Positions 17,324-26,492 of a stretch of 64,000 nucleotides of DNA are shown piece by piece; the stretch's first letter is position 1, and each line of letters starts with the position of its first letter. Below the pieces are notes generated by a model that had not been told where the DNA came from, did not search any database, and saw nothing but the letters and a program-made list of their open reading frames with translations. The DNA comes from a bacterium. Its GTDB lineage: Bacteria; Cyanobacteriota; Vampirovibrionia; Obscuribacterales; Obscuribacteraceae. A program made the translations under genes and the position numbers. The stretch is from contig WGMS01000005.1 in the NCBI GenBank assembly GCA_016124935.1, positions 37,437-101,436 on the forward strand. The letters are read 5' to 3'.

Positions 17324-18259
17324 ATTAAAAAATCGAGCTTGCCAAAAGTAATGGTTTCAACCGTTCTTGTTGCCGTCGGACTGCTTGCCTGCGGAATAGA
17401 TCAGCGCGCCTGTGCCCAGAATTACCACGAGCTTCACCAGTCCAGAAGAATAGAGAGCATAGAGGACCTGCGCCGCTATTTCGACACAGAGCCAACTTAC
17501 TCAAACCGCCGAACTTATCGCAATTACCGAAGACCATACAAGGCGCCGACCTATTCCAGACCCGGTGTGGAAGGGCGAGAGACCAGGAAGCTGACGACCT
17601 GGGAGGGTCCCACAAAAGAAGACCGGTCAATAGATGAAGAGATTACCAAAGCCCAGGTGGACTATGGACCTACCAGCCCCGAAGTGGCAAAGCTAATGCT
17701 CAAATATGCCCAGCGCTTTTTCGATGCCCATGATTACACCAAAGCCCAGGCCATGGCCGAGAGGATAATCAAAATCAACAACATCTCGAAGATGGAAGGC
17801 ATCAACATGAATGATGTCCAGGCTATTCGCCTTACGTCTATGCGCAAAATGATTCCAGAGAACCGACCGCGCAATCCCTATTATAGAAAGGGCATTTTGA
17901 TAAGCGACGACGACTACTCTCGCATGGCGCTGCCGGGACGCCATAAACTGCCCCAGACTTCCGAAGCAAGAGTGGTTCCCAAAGGAAGCGGTGTCACCGA
18001 GGTCAAGTACGGTGCAGAGGCCAGGGAAACGCCAAAGGAAAAGCCAGTGGTGACGACCAGCCCGGCGCAGTTGACCAAGCCAAATACGCAAGCCCAGACC
18101 AGTGCACCCGCCAACAATGCAAAGCCCCCTGCTGTCAGATACAGAAAGGTGACCGGATCGCAATCGAGCCCCGGAAGCATTTATGCGCCTAATCGTTTTA
18201 GAGATCCTGTGGATGACAGTTTTGACAACCTCGGCAGAAAGTTCGAGACCTATAAATAA
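17324..18259 (+). CDS. Secreted TPR-like protein, paralog of the next gene; probable AUU start
   Basis: About 311 residues. The frame opens with TTG at 17285, but a perfect AGGAGG lies at 17310-17315. Eight bases later an in-frame ATT (17324) begins a textbook signal peptide (KKSSLPKVMVSTVLVAVGL). A GTG at 17315 overlaps the ribosome site and an ATG at 17351 is too far, so AUU is the best start. Residues about 85-170 form one helical module (TTWEGPTKEDRSIDEEI, DYGPTSPEVAKLMLKYA) shared with the next gene. The C-terminal half is Pro/Thr/Lys-rich and disordered. Function unknown. Confidence 0.75.
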   Translation: MKKSSLPKVMVSTVLVAVGLLACGIDQRACAQNYHELHQSRRIESIEDLRRYFDTEPTYSNRRTYRNYRRPYKAPTYSRPGVEGRETRKLTTWEGPTKEDRSIDEEITKAQVDYGPTSPEVAKLMLKYAQRFFDAHDYTKAQAMAERIIKINNISKMEGINMNDVQAIRLTSMRKMIPENRPRNPYYRKGILISDDDYSRMALPGRHKLPQTSEARVVPKGSGVTEVKYGAEARETPKEKPVVTTSPAQLTKPNTQAQTSAPANNAKPPAVRYRKVTGSQSSPGSIYAPNRFRDPVDDSFDNLGRKFETYK

Positions 18260-18369
18260 GCGCGCAACTAAAAAACTCCATGGAAAACCCTGCATATTTT
18301 GCCCGGGGCAATTGCTAGGATGAATTTCTGCGTCGTATTCCTGAGCCTGAACCTAAGCCTGAAATAGCT

Positions 18370-19038
18370 ATGAAAAAACTGCCTGCCGCCCTCCTTTTTA
18401 TAGTCGGATGCCTTTCCTCATTTAGCACCGCCTACGCCGGCGAGACCACCGCCGTAGATACTATCTGGTCAGCAGATCAAAACAAACTCGACGTACTCTG
18501 CCAGAAGCCGCGCACGCCCGGATGTATCTATCCTGGTAGAATTCCTGCCCATCGCATACCAGCCCTCAACAGACCCGACTTTGATATGCCCCGCGTGAAG
18601 CGACCGAGCATAGAAATCTCGATGCCCAGAGAAGAGATTTCTATTCAGCAGAAAACGATCTGGGAAGCTCCGACTTCTTTTGATCGACTGATCGAACAAG
18701 ACATTGAAAAAGCACAGATAGACAACGGACCAACCAGCGCCGAGGCGGGACGACTGATGCTCGCTTACGCTAAACAGTATCTCGATCGAAAAGAGTACGG
18801 CAAGGCGGCGAAACTAGCCGACAAGATCATCTTGCTAAATTCCAGAACAAGAATCGATGGAATTTCAATCGGCGAAGTAACGAAACTGAAAGCGGAAGCT
18901 CGCCGCAAGGGGAATCTGAATCATCTGAGCGCTCGAAATAAGCTCAAAAACAACTTCTACGTCTTGAATCAGCCGGTTTCATCGGCGGCGCCTACCGTGA
19001 TAAATATCGGTCCCGGATTGAGACAGATCGCCTACTGA
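18370..19038 (+). CDS. Secreted TPR-like protein, paralog of the previous gene
   Basis: 222 residues with a signal peptide (KKLPAALLFIVGCLSSF). Residues about 95-175 align by eye with the preceding gene's module (IWEAPTSFDRLIEQDIEKAQ and the GPTSAEAGRLMLAYAKQYLD segment). The pair arose by tandem duplication. The tail lacks the long disordered part of its neighbour. Same strand, 110 bp downstream. Function unknown. Confidence 0.75.
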   Translation: MKKLPAALLFIVGCLSSFSTAYAGETTAVDTIWSADQNKLDVLCQKPRTPGCIYPGRIPAHRIPALNRPDFDMPRVKRPSIEISMPREEISIQQKTIWEAPTSFDRLIEQDIEKAQIDNGPTSAEAGRLMLAYAKQYLDRKEYGKAAKLADKIILLNSRTRIDGISIGEVTKLKAEARRKGNLNHLSARNKLKNNFYVLNQPVSSAAPTVINIGPGLRQIAY

Positions 19039-19308
19039 ATTTTAAAAGTTCATTTCGAGAACCAGCTTCCCGACCTGTGATGAGAGTCGAGAACCGCTTC
19101 GGAAATGTAATAATAGATATAGCACCAGATGAAATATCGCATCGAAAAAAGTTTTCGCAAATGATATGCGATACGCATACCATTTACCCCGCAAGGCTTT
19201 CCGCCTGGTATCACTTATGGTTATGCTTTCTGGAGTCGCCAGAGTCACTTGACATAATACCAAATTATTTGCATGCTCTAATTAGGGAAAGCAAGGAGGG
19301 TTATTACC

Positions 19309-19560
19309 ATCGAGCCTTTTAATCTACTGGAGTTTCAAAAACGAGCACGAGAGACCGTCGATCCAAGACAGCTCTTCGAGCTATGGGAAGACGTCTGTCA
19401 ACGCTATGACAGACGGGAGATAGGCTCGTATGAACTCGAAGAGATGAAAGAGATCATTCTCCCTAACTTAAAAGCCCTGGCCGGTCTTAGGCGCTCTATC
19501 AACGATACCGGTCCGGCTGATGATCAAAAAGAAAACACTCAGCTCAAAAAACGCGCCTGA
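19309..19560 (+). CDS. Small cytoplasmic protein with an AUC (or AUU) start
   Basis: An 83-residue frame with no ATG, GTG or TTG between its upstream stop (19279-19281) and codon 46, so ordinary gene finders would miss it. A perfect AAGGAGGG at 19293-19300 puts an in-frame ATC (19309) at 9-nt spacing and an ATT (19303) at 3 nt. The product is a charged amphipathic helical protein (FQKRARETVDPRQLFELWED, then MKEIILPNLKALAGLRR). A TTGACA at 19249 is a possible -35. A terminator-like hairpin follows at 19611. Family not recognised. Confidence 0.6.
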   Translation: MEPFNLLEFQKRARETVDPRQLFELWEDVCQRYDRREIGSYELEEMKEIILPNLKALAGLRRSINDTGPADDQKENTQLKKRA

Positions 19561-19610
19561 AAAATCTTCTCTATTCGAAAAAACTTCTACGAATCCGCAA
19601 AAGCGCCTCC

Positions 19611-19634
19611 TCACCGGGGCGCTTCTTGACATAG
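19611..19634 (+). terminator. Terminator-like hairpin
   Basis: AAGCGCC (19611-19617) pairs with GGCGCTT (19628-19634) around a 10-base loop, about 50 bp after the small gene. It is followed by CTTG, not a T-run. Confidence 0.45.
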
Positions 19635-19714
19635 CCGAGAAAGACAACAAATCTGCGACATCTCTAAATCTATCTGCCTGACAATTATCTCCAGGCTATG
19701 CTATTTTGCACCTT

Positions 19715-20938
19715 ATGCATCGAATTCGAATTCCCGTCAGTTTTAAAAACGCCCTTACCGTCTCTCTGACCGGTCTCTGTCTGTGGTCGGCAGCTTCTGT
19801 TTCGCTTGCCTCGGACTGGGTAGAGGAAGGGGTCTCTGATATCGCCCCCAATTCCGGTCAGAGACAGCCGATAGAAAGAGCACCGGTATCGACTCCAGGT
19901 TTTAATTCTGGTTCTGGTTCTGATTCAGGTGCTGATTCCAATTCCAATTCCAATTCCAATTCGGAAAGTCCTTTCGACACACCGCCCCAGATGCAGAACC
20001 AGAATCAGGACGATCAAACCGGTCCGGATTCGAGCACCAGCACCTCCAGCCAGAGCGGCAACACCCACGACACATCGAAGCCGCTGGAAGCCACTATCAG
20101 CACAGTCAAGACAGACTACCGCAGACCGAGCCGCTTTCCCGGACTGGACGGTTATGCAAACAACGTCATGCAAAACGCGCCGATGATTCCATTGCCCCAG
20201 AAAGACGAAGCGGTAAATCCCCCCGCCTATAAGTCCTGGCTCAGTGCAACCCATGCCGGTATCACCGAAAATCTCAACCGCGAATCTATCATCGAAGTAA
20301 AAGGTAAATGGGACGATTCCGGGCATGTCCTGCACTCTTTTGGAATCCCCTGTAAAAGAGTATCGCCCAACGAACTTGGCGATACCAATCTGGATAATGT
20401 CTATGTGGTGGTGGTCAACTGCGCCGGCGACCTACCCACCGAAGCGATTCTCGCTCTCAGGCGTTATGTCGGTATGGGCGGCTATCTGCTCACCACCGAC
20501 TGGGCTCTCGATGGAGTTTTGAAAAAAACCTTCCCCGGTTATGTCACCTGGAACGGTGGCTATACAGAAAGCGGCGTAGTGGATGCGGTTATTGTAGACC
20601 CCGATCCAAGACTTTTCAAAAACTGTCCTCCCACGGCATTCTGGAAACTCGACAAAAAGAGCCAGACGGTCAAGGTAAACCGCCCCGGCGAAGTACGAGT
20701 GCTGGCTAGAAGTAGGCTGCTCTCCAGAAGCGACCCGTCCCAATTCGGCATCCTTGCTTTTACGCTGGATTTCAGACAGGGCAGAGTGCTGCATCTGGTC
20801 GGACATTTCGACAACAATTCAGATCGCGCCTTCAATAATGCCCTGCCCGATCCGGCTCCGGGAATTCAAATTAGTCTAAGGCAGGCTCTGGCAGCCAATT
20901 TTATAGTGGAAGCAATCAAAAACGGCCGCAGCCGCTAG
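19715..20938 (+). CDS. Secreted low-complexity protein with DUF4159/GATase-like domain
   Basis: About 407 residues from the ATG at 19715 (a TTG at 19706 is in frame). A signal peptide (VSLTGLCLWSAASVSLASD) is followed by a Ser/Asn/Gly/Asp spacer (residues about 60-140). The globular C-terminal domain (about 175-400) begins with an alpha/beta fold: VYVVVVNCAGDLPTEAIL, then LRRYVGMGGYLLTTDWAL. That looks like the glutamine-amidotransferase-like fold used in cell-envelope proteins of the DUF4159 kind, without a visible catalytic Cys. Envelope location is inferred from the signal peptide; the fold assignment is tentative. Confidence 0.7.
   Translation: MHRIRIPVSFKNALTVSLTGLCLWSAASVSLASDWVEEGVSDIAPNSGQRQPIERAPVSTPGFNSGSGSDSGADSNSNSNSNSESPFDTPPQMQNQNQDDQTGPDSSTSTSSQSGNTHDTSKPLEATISTVKTDYRRPSRFPGLDGYANNVMQNAPMIPLPQKDEAVNPPAYKSWLSATHAGITENLNRESIIEVKGKWDDSGHVLHSFGIPCKRVSPNELGDTNLDNVYVVVVNCAGDLPTEAILALRRYVGMGGYLLTTDWALDGVLKKTFPGYVTWNGGYTESGVVDAVIVDPDPRLFKNCPPTAFWKLDKKSQTVKVNRPGEVRVLARSRLLSRSDPSQFGILAFTLDFRQGRVLHLVGHFDNNSDRAFNNALPDPAPGIQISLRQALAANFIVEAIKNGRSR
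19935..19958 (+). repeat. Hexanucleotide tandem repeat (ATTCCA x4)
   Basis: Four perfect ATTCCA units encode an Asn-Ser dipeptide run inside the linker of the secreted protein. Unit changes keep frame, so only linker length would vary. Confidence 0.85.
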
Positions 20939-20942
20939 AGCC

Positions 20943-21674
20943 TCAGATCAACATTTTTACCACGGCTATGATAAGCACAAATGCTATCAGCTGACGCAGC
21001 CCCTTCTGCGAAGAGCGGCTGGCGCCATAATAAGACCCTATTAGAGCACCGACAAGGGCGAAAAAAAGGAATGGGACAATCTCAGAAAAGTCCACTCTGC
21101 CTGACAGATAGCGGGCACCGAGCCCGGCAAAGGAATTGAGCACAATAAACAAAGCGGAGCATCCGGCGGTGGTTTTGGAGTCGGCCCAACCGCATAGAAT
21201 TATCAGAGGACTGAGGAAAACACCACCCCCGATACCTAGTGCGCCGGAAACAAAACCGAGAATCGCTCCTGCGATAGCCGCCACTTTAAGGTCGGGACTT
21301 TTGACAAAAGGCTCCTCTGTATCGACTTTGCCTCTATGAAACCAGAGCATCAAAGCAGAGACGAACAAAACCGCCGCCAGCATCCACCCGAACTGTTTTT
21401 CGGTCAAAGGCACCGTCGCCCCCAGATAGGCGAAGGGAATGGAAATCAGGATAAAAGGCAGACTGAGCTTCATAGAAAGATAGCCCCGGCGACCATAGGC
21501 CAGGCTGGATATGCCGGCAGTCAGACAGTTGAGAGTGAGGGCTGTGGTCGCCATCACATCCGGAGCCACCCCCCAGAAAGACATAATCGCCAGATAGCCG
21601 GTGGCACCACCATGCCCCACGCTTGAATAAAGCATGGCGATGAGCATTACAGCGAAGTGTTGAAGGTTATCCAT
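20943..21674 (-). CDS. TauE/SafE (TSUP) family membrane permease
   Basis: 243 residues, seven to eight membrane helices. The typical N-terminal motif is AMLYSSVGHGGATGYLA, and the repeat in the second half is AILGFVSGALGIGGGVFLSPLII. These proteins move small anions such as sulfite or other organosulfur compounds across the inner membrane. It ends 4 bp from the convergent gene at 20938 and is divergent from the nar operon. A substrate cannot be assigned. Confidence 0.9.
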   Translation of the reverse strand: MDNLQHFAVMLIAMLYSSVGHGGATGYLAIMSFWGVAPDVMATTALTLNCLTAGISSLAYGRRGYLSMKLSLPFILISIPFAYLGATVPLTEKQFGWMLAAVLFVSALMLWFHRGKVDTEEPFVKSPDLKVAAIAGAILGFVSGALGIGGGVFLSPLIILCGWADSKTTAGCSALFIVLNSFAGLGARYLSGRVDFSEIVPFLFFALVGALIGSYYGASRSSQKGLRQLIAFVLIIAVVKMLI

Positions 21675-22017
21675 ATCGCAATTCCGGCAGGAGACTTCAA
21701 ATGAAACAGTAAATCGACAGAATAGAAATAATACAAGGTTGAACGAACCGCTAAAGCAAATCGCTACATATAACTCTCTACGGACTCAGCACAATAGCAC
21801 GCAGGTTACAAACTAGTATCCACCCGGGGCATTACGCTAATTGTCGATGCCCCTGGCTCCATTCTCAGTAGTGGTTTCGAGAATTCGGTACACCGCCTAA
21901 TCCTTTTGGTCTCATTGCAAAAAAAACTATACCTCTGCCGTCCGTCTCTGGATGGATACAATCCAGAGCCTTCGGCCAACATAATGTTGAAACATTCGGA
22001 GCCCGGAGCATAATCAA
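21675..22017. other. Divergent promoter region between the permease and the nar operon
   Basis: About 340 bp without a supported gene. It contains the near-palindrome at 21805-21820. An inverted repeat GGGGCAT/ATGCCCC lies at 21826-21832 and 21847-21853. An 8-bp perfect stem CTCTGGAT/ATCCAGAG lies at 21946-21953 and 21961-21968 with a 7-base loop, about 50 bp before the first gene. No FNR-type TTGAT-N4-ATCAA box was found. A minus-strand frame at 21806-22141 looks spurious. Confidence 0.55.
21805..21820. promoter_or_regulatory. Candidate operator GTTAC-N6-GTATC upstream of the nar operon
   Basis: GTTAC AAACTA GTATC matches at nine of ten positions the perfect GTTAC-N6-GTAAC palindromes at 42606-42621 and 47959-47974. 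It lies about 200 bp upstream of the di-heme cytochrome c gene. The 5-6-5 geometry is that of CRP/FNR-type sites, but the bound protein is unknown. Confidence 0.4.
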
Positions 22018-22830
22018 GTGTATCTTTCATGCAAGCCCACCGCATTCTGGCAGAGCAAACTCTCGATTCTAGCTTCCATGATCCTGATGGCAGGTCTGGT
22101 ATGTCAGCCTCCTGCACAGTCCAAAGATAATCTGTTCTCATCCAAGTGCTCCGGGTGTCACACGATTGGCGGCGGTGACGCTGTCGGTCCCGACCTGGCC
22201 CAGACGAAAGAATGGACCGACGATAAGCTCAAAGCCGCTGTTGAAAAGATGGCAGCCATGAGCGGAGGGCTAACCGGAGAGGAGATCACCGCCCTGGTTT
22301 CCTATCTGAAGAATCCTGACACCGAAGCAAACACTTCTTCCGAAAAACAAGAGAATCCTCAATCGGAACAACCTGCCTCCAAGACGGCGGCGGAAACGGA
22401 CATGGAGGTTGACCTGCCAGGCTCTTATGAAGAAGGAAAGATGCTCTATTTTGGGCAGAAGTCACTTGAGAACGGGGGCATGTCCTGCATATCCTGCCAC
22501 CAGAGCGGCAGCCCCGAAGGTCTTGGACCAGATCTGAGCAGAATAACTGAAAAGTATAAGGGAAGAGCCCTGGTCTCAGCTTGCAAGCAAGCCCCTTTCA
22601 AGGTCATGCAGGCAGCTTATCGAAATCACCCAATCACAGAGGCCGAAGCTCTTAATCTTGCAAAATACCTGTCGGGTGACAAAAACAAATCAAGTGAAAA
22701 AACGGAAACAGAGAAACCGCTCCCCATTCCGGCTATAGGCGGTGGTGCCGCCATCGCATTTCTGGCGATGCTGGCATTAGGTTACCGCAATAGAAACCGG
22801 GGCGTTAGAGAGAAACTGAAGAGGAAATAG
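22018..22830 (+). CDS. Membrane-anchored di-heme cytochrome c (NarC-like) heading the nar operon
   Basis: 270 residues. GTG start at 22018 with GGAG nine bases upstream. A signal segment (residues about 14-30) is followed by two heme c sites: C44-x2-C47-H48 and C157-x2-C160-H161. A disordered Glu/Ser linker (100-130) separates them. A C-terminal membrane helix (about 234-255) ends in a basic cytoplasmic tail. It should sit on the outer face of the membrane and pass electrons from the bc-type module encoded downstream. A di-heme cytochrome gene before narG recalls narC of the Thermus thermophilus nar operon. It is followed by narG after 4 bp. Confidence 0.88.
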   Translation: MYLSCKPTAFWQSKLSILASMILMAGLVCQPPAQSKDNLFSSKCSGCHTIGGGDAVGPDLAQTKEWTDDKLKAAVEKMAAMSGGLTGEEITALVSYLKNPDTEANTSSEKQENPQSEQPASKTAAETDMEVDLPGSYEEGKMLYFGQKSLENGGMSCISCHQSGSPEGLGPDLSRITEKYKGRALVSACKQAPFKVMQAAYRNHPITEAEALNLAKYLSGDKNKSSEKTETEKPLPIPAIGGGAAIAFLAMLALGYRNRNRGVREKLKRK

Positions 22831-22834
22831 ACAA

Positions 22835-25800
22835 ATGGGCTGGATCAGAGACATCTTTGCGCCGAAGCAGCGTCAGTGGGAAGACATGTACAGGAACCGC
22901 TGGCAATATGACAAGATTGTTCGCAGCACCCATGGAGTCAACTGCACCGGCTCTTGTAGCTGGAACGTCTATGTGAAGGGAGGAATAGTCACCTGGGAAC
23001 TTCAAGCCCTCGATTATCCGACCATCAGCAAAGATATTCCACCCCACGAGCCCCGGGGATGCCAGCGCGGTATTTCCTGCTCCTGGTACCTCTACAGTCC
23101 GCTGAGAGTCAAGTATCCATATATAAGAGGGGCTCTGCTCGACCTGTGGCGCAAGAGCAAGACCGAATGCGGGGGAGATCCGGTAGAAGCCTGGTCAAAA
23201 CTGGTAAATGATGAAGAATCACGAAAACGTTATCAGAAAGCCCGGGGGAAGGGCGGTTTTCGCCGCGCGTCCTGGGATGATGTAAACGAGATAATGTCGG
23301 CCGCCAATATCTACACGGCCAAAAGATATGGCTCAGACAGAGTGGCAGGATTCTCGCCTATCCCGGCAATGTCCATGGTCAGCTATGCTGCCGGGTCAAG
23401 ATTCATGCAGCTCTTCGGCGGTCTGTCCATGTCCTTCTACGACTGGTATTGCGATCTACCACCGGCCTCACCCGAGATCTGGGGGGAGCAGACCGATGTG
23501 GCCGAAAGCGCCGATTGGTTCCATTCCAAATTTGTTGCCGTGGTAGGCTCCAATGTCCTCATGACCAGAACCCCTGATGCACACTTCCTAGTAGAAGGCC
23601 GGCACAAAGGTTCCAAGGTTGTGGTATTTTCACCAGACTTTTCCATGACCTCCAAGATCGCAGATGAATGGATTCCCATCCATCAAGGTCAGGATACAGC
23701 TTTCTGGATGGCTGTCGGTCACGTGATTCTAAAAGAGTTCTATGTCGACCGTCAGGTCGGATATTTCACTGACTATGTGAAGCAATACAGTGATTGCCCC
23801 TTCCTGGTAAAACTCGAAAAGCAGGCGGACGGATCCTACCAGGCCGGACGATTTCTGCGTACCAGCGAAGTCGAAACGACAAAGGACATGGCTAACGCGG
23901 ACTGGAAGATGTTTGTCCTGGACGCAAAAACAGGCGAGTTAAGAGTGCCGAAGGGGACAATCGGGCATCGCTGGCAGGAGAAGAAGGGTGAATGGAATCT
24001 CAAACTTGAAGATACCATATCCGGTGAGCCGATAGATCCGGCTCTGATGCTAGATCAGCATGGCGTAAAAGCGGATGGAGTAGTCAATCTCATTGTCAAT
24101 GATTTCTCAGAAGGCACCAATGACAAAATCGCCAGAAGACAGGTCCCGGTTAAAAGAGTAAAAACCGTCGACGGCGAAGTGCTTGTCACAACGACCTTCG
24201 AACTTCAATTGACCCAGTACGGTGTCGCCAGGGGACTCGAGGGAGACTATCCCAAAGACTACAACGACGAGCTGGCGGTATACACTCCAGCCTGGCAGGA
24301 AAAATTCACAGGAGTTCAGGCTGATACCCTGATAAACTTCGCCCGGCAATGGGCCACCACTGCCGAGAAGTCCCGCGGAAAATGCAGCGTCATCATCGGC
24401 GCCGGCGTCAATCACTGGTACCATAACAACCTGATCTATAGATCCATCATCATGCCTCTTATATTCTGCGGCTGCGTTGGTGTCAATGGCGGTGGTCTAA
24501 ATCACTATGTCGGGCAAGAGAAGCTTGCCCCCCAGGCCTCATGGGCGCCAATCGCATTCGGCGGCGACTGGGGTGGTCCGCCCAGGCTGCAGAATACACC
24601 GTCATGGCATTACATGCACTCCGATCAATGGCGGTATGACCAGAATTTCGACGAGATGTGCCCTGTAAGCGATCACAGACACATTCTGGCCAGTGGTCAT
24701 ACTGCCGACAAACAGGCCCTCGCCGTAAGAGCCGGTTGGATGCCCTGTTATCCGCAGTTCAATGAAAGCAACTACGCCCTGGTAGAAGAAGCCCGCTCTA
24801 AAGGGGCTCAGTCGGACCAGGAAATCATCGACTATATCGTCGGTAGACTGAAAGATCGATCGCTCAAGTTCTCCATGGAAGACCCGGACAATCCTGAGAG
24901 TTTCCCCAGGGTCTGGTACATCTGGAGAGGCAATGCCATTTTAAGCTCCGCCAAAGGGCATGAATACTTCCTCAAACATTACCTTGGCACCCACACCAAT
25001 CTGATTGCAAAAGAGAAGGCTGAAGAGCTGGTTAAGGAAGTGACCTGGCATGACAAGATTCCCACAGGCAAAATGGATCTCATTGTTGATCTCAATTTCA
25101 GGATGGACTCCTCGGCGCTCTACTCGGACATAGTGCTGCCAGCATCCACCCATTACGAGAAGCACGATCTGAACAGTACCGATATGCACACGTTCATCCA
25201 TCCGCTTCAGCCGGCTGTTCCGCCATGTTGGGAGTCGAAAACCGACTGGGAGATTTTCAAAGGACTGGCCCGAGCTACCGCAAAAATGTCGGAGAACTAC
25301 TTCGACGGACCAGTCCAGGATGTGGTCATAGCTCCTCTCCTTCACGACACCCCGGCCGAGATTGCGCAGCCCACTGTGAAAGACTGGGCGAAAGGCGAAT
25401 GCGAAGCCATTCCCGGCAAGACAATGCCCTCTTTCAAGATAGTCGAAAGAGACTATCACAACCTGTTCAATAAATTTGTTTCACTGGGACCTAACTTCCG
25501 CAACAACGGACTCGGCATGCACGGCACCACATATGACGTCGCTGACATCTACGACGAGTATATGGAGAGCTACCCGACCCGGACCTGGGGCGGCAAAACC
25601 TATCCAAGCCTGTATGAGGCAAAAGATGCATGCAATGCCATTCTTCACTTCGCAGCAGAGACCAACGGTGAGCTCGCATATCGAGCCTTCCAGGCCGAAT
25701 CAAAGAAAACCGGAATCGATCATACGCACCTGGCAACGGATTCAAGATCGGTTCGCATGCACTTCGAAGATTTGTCAGTACAGCCGCGCCGCATTCTGAC

Positions 25801-26476
25801 CACTCCATTCTGGACAGGAATAACCAATGATGGAAGGACATATTCTTCCTATTGCCAGAACAAAGAGGAACTCATCCCCTGGCGAACCCTGACTGGAAGA
25901 CAGCAGACCTATCAGGATCATGAAGCTTATGTGGCCTATGGTGAGCATCTGCCTGCCTTCAAGCCCAGGGCAGAAGCCAGGGTTACCGGCGATCTGGAGC
26001 ACACCGAAAGCGGCGAGGGGAGACTGGTGCTCAACTACCTTACCCCCCACGGCAAGTGGCATATACATTCGACTTTCGGCGATACTCTCAGGATGAAGAC
26101 TCTCTCCCGAGGCACTGAACCTGTCTGGATCAACGATAAGGACGCAGACATGATAGGGGTGAACGACAATGACTGGGTCGAGGTTCTCAACGATCACGGT
26201 GTGGTGTGCACCCGTGCCAATGTAAGCGCGAGAATCCCGCGCGGTCTGGTGATGATCTACCACTCCCCAGAGCGCACCGTAGGAGTGCCAAAATCCCGCA
26301 CCCGTAAGATGCGCCGAGGCGGAGGTCATAACAGCCTTACCAGGGCCAGACTGAAACCCCTGTTCATGCTGGGCGGCTATGCTCATCATACCTATGCCTT
26401 CAACTACTGGGGTCCTCAAGGTGTGAACCGAGATACTTTCGTCGTGATCAAAAAGATGGACAAACCGGTATGGTGA
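22835..26476 (+). CDS. narG: Respiratory nitrate reductase alpha subunit
   Basis: 1,213 residues, close to the usual 1,220-1,250. The N-terminus (ARRNRW-like [19 protein letters not shown]) is colinear with Escherichia coli NarG. The FS0 iron-sulfur ligands are H33, C37, C41 and C76, with the family spacing. The molybdenum ligand Asp is in [10 protein letters not shown] (about D203). The C-terminal molybdopterin dinucleotide-binding part ends in the RMKTL and MRRGGGHNS segments. It reduces nitrate to nitrite with a bis-MGD cofactor. No Tat signal with hydrophobic core is seen, so it should face the cytoplasm, like E. coli NarG. It needs NarJ for cofactor insertion. Confidence 0.98.
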   Translation: MGWIRDIFAPKQRQWEDMYRNRWQYDKIVRSTHGVNCTGSCSWNVYVKGGIVTWELQALDYPTISKDIPPHEPRGCQRGISCSWYLYSPLRVKYPYIRGALLDLWRKSKTECGGDPVEAWSKLVNDEESRKRYQKARGKGGFRRASWDDVNEIMSAANIYTAKRYGSDRVAGFSPIPAMSMVSYAAGSRFMQLFGGLSMSFYDWYCDLPPASPEIWGEQTDVAESADWFHSKFVAVVGSNVLMTRTPDAHFLVEGRHKGSKVVVFSPDFSMTSKIADEWIPIHQGQDTAFWMAVGHVILKEFYVDRQVGYFTDYVKQYSDCPFLVKLEKQADGSYQAGRFLRTSEVETTKDMANADWKMFVLDAKTGELRVPKGTIGHRWQEKKGEWNLKLEDTISGEPIDPALMLDQHGVKADGVVNLIVNDFSEGTNDKIARRQVPVKRVKTVDGEVLVTTTFELQLTQYGVARGLEGDYPKDYNDELAVYTPAWQEKFTGVQADTLINFARQWATTAEKSRGKCSVIIGAGVNHWYHNNLIYRSIIMPLIFCGCVGVNGGGLNHYVGQEKLAPQASWAPIAFGGDWGGPPRLQNTPSWHYMHSDQWRYDQNFDEMCPVSDHRHILASGHTADKQALAVRAGWMPCYPQFNESNYALVEEARSKGAQSDQEIIDYIVGRLKDRSLKFSMEDPDNPESFPRVWYIWRGNAILSSAKGHEYFLKHYLGTHTNLIAKEKAEELVKEVTWHDKIPTGKMDLIVDLNFRMDSSALYSDIVLPASTHYEKHDLNSTDMHTFIHPLQPAVPPCWESKTDWEIFKGLARATAKMSENYFDGPVQDVVIAPLLHDTPAEIAQPTVKDWAKGECEAIPGKTMPSFKIVERDYHNLFNKFVSLGPNFRNNGLGMHGTTYDVADIYDEYMESYPTRTWGGKTYPSLYEAKDACNAILHFAAETNGELAYRAFQAESKKTGIDHTHLATDSRSVRMHFEDLSVQPRRILTTPFWTGITNDGRTYSSYCQNKEELIPWRTLTGRQQTYQDHEAYVAYGEHLPAFKPRAEARVTGDLEHTESGEGRLVLNYLTPHGKWHIHSTFGDTLRMKTLSRGTEPVWINDKDADMIGVNDNDWVEVLNDHGVVCTRANVSARIPRGLVMIYHSPERTVGVPKSRTRKMRRGGGHNSLTRARLKPLFMLGGYAHHTYAFNYWGPQGVNRDTFVVIKKMDKPVW

Positions 26477-26492
26477 CCAGGAGGACACGTAG

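Noticed and set aside
21675..22017. FNR/NNR box for the nar operon
   Set aside because: No TTGAT-N4-ATCAA or close variant was found in this stretch.
21806..22141. 111-residue minus-strand frame over the nar promoter region
   Set aside because: It overlaps the start of the di-heme cytochrome gene, contains the palindromes, lacks a ribosome site and has no protein-like pattern.
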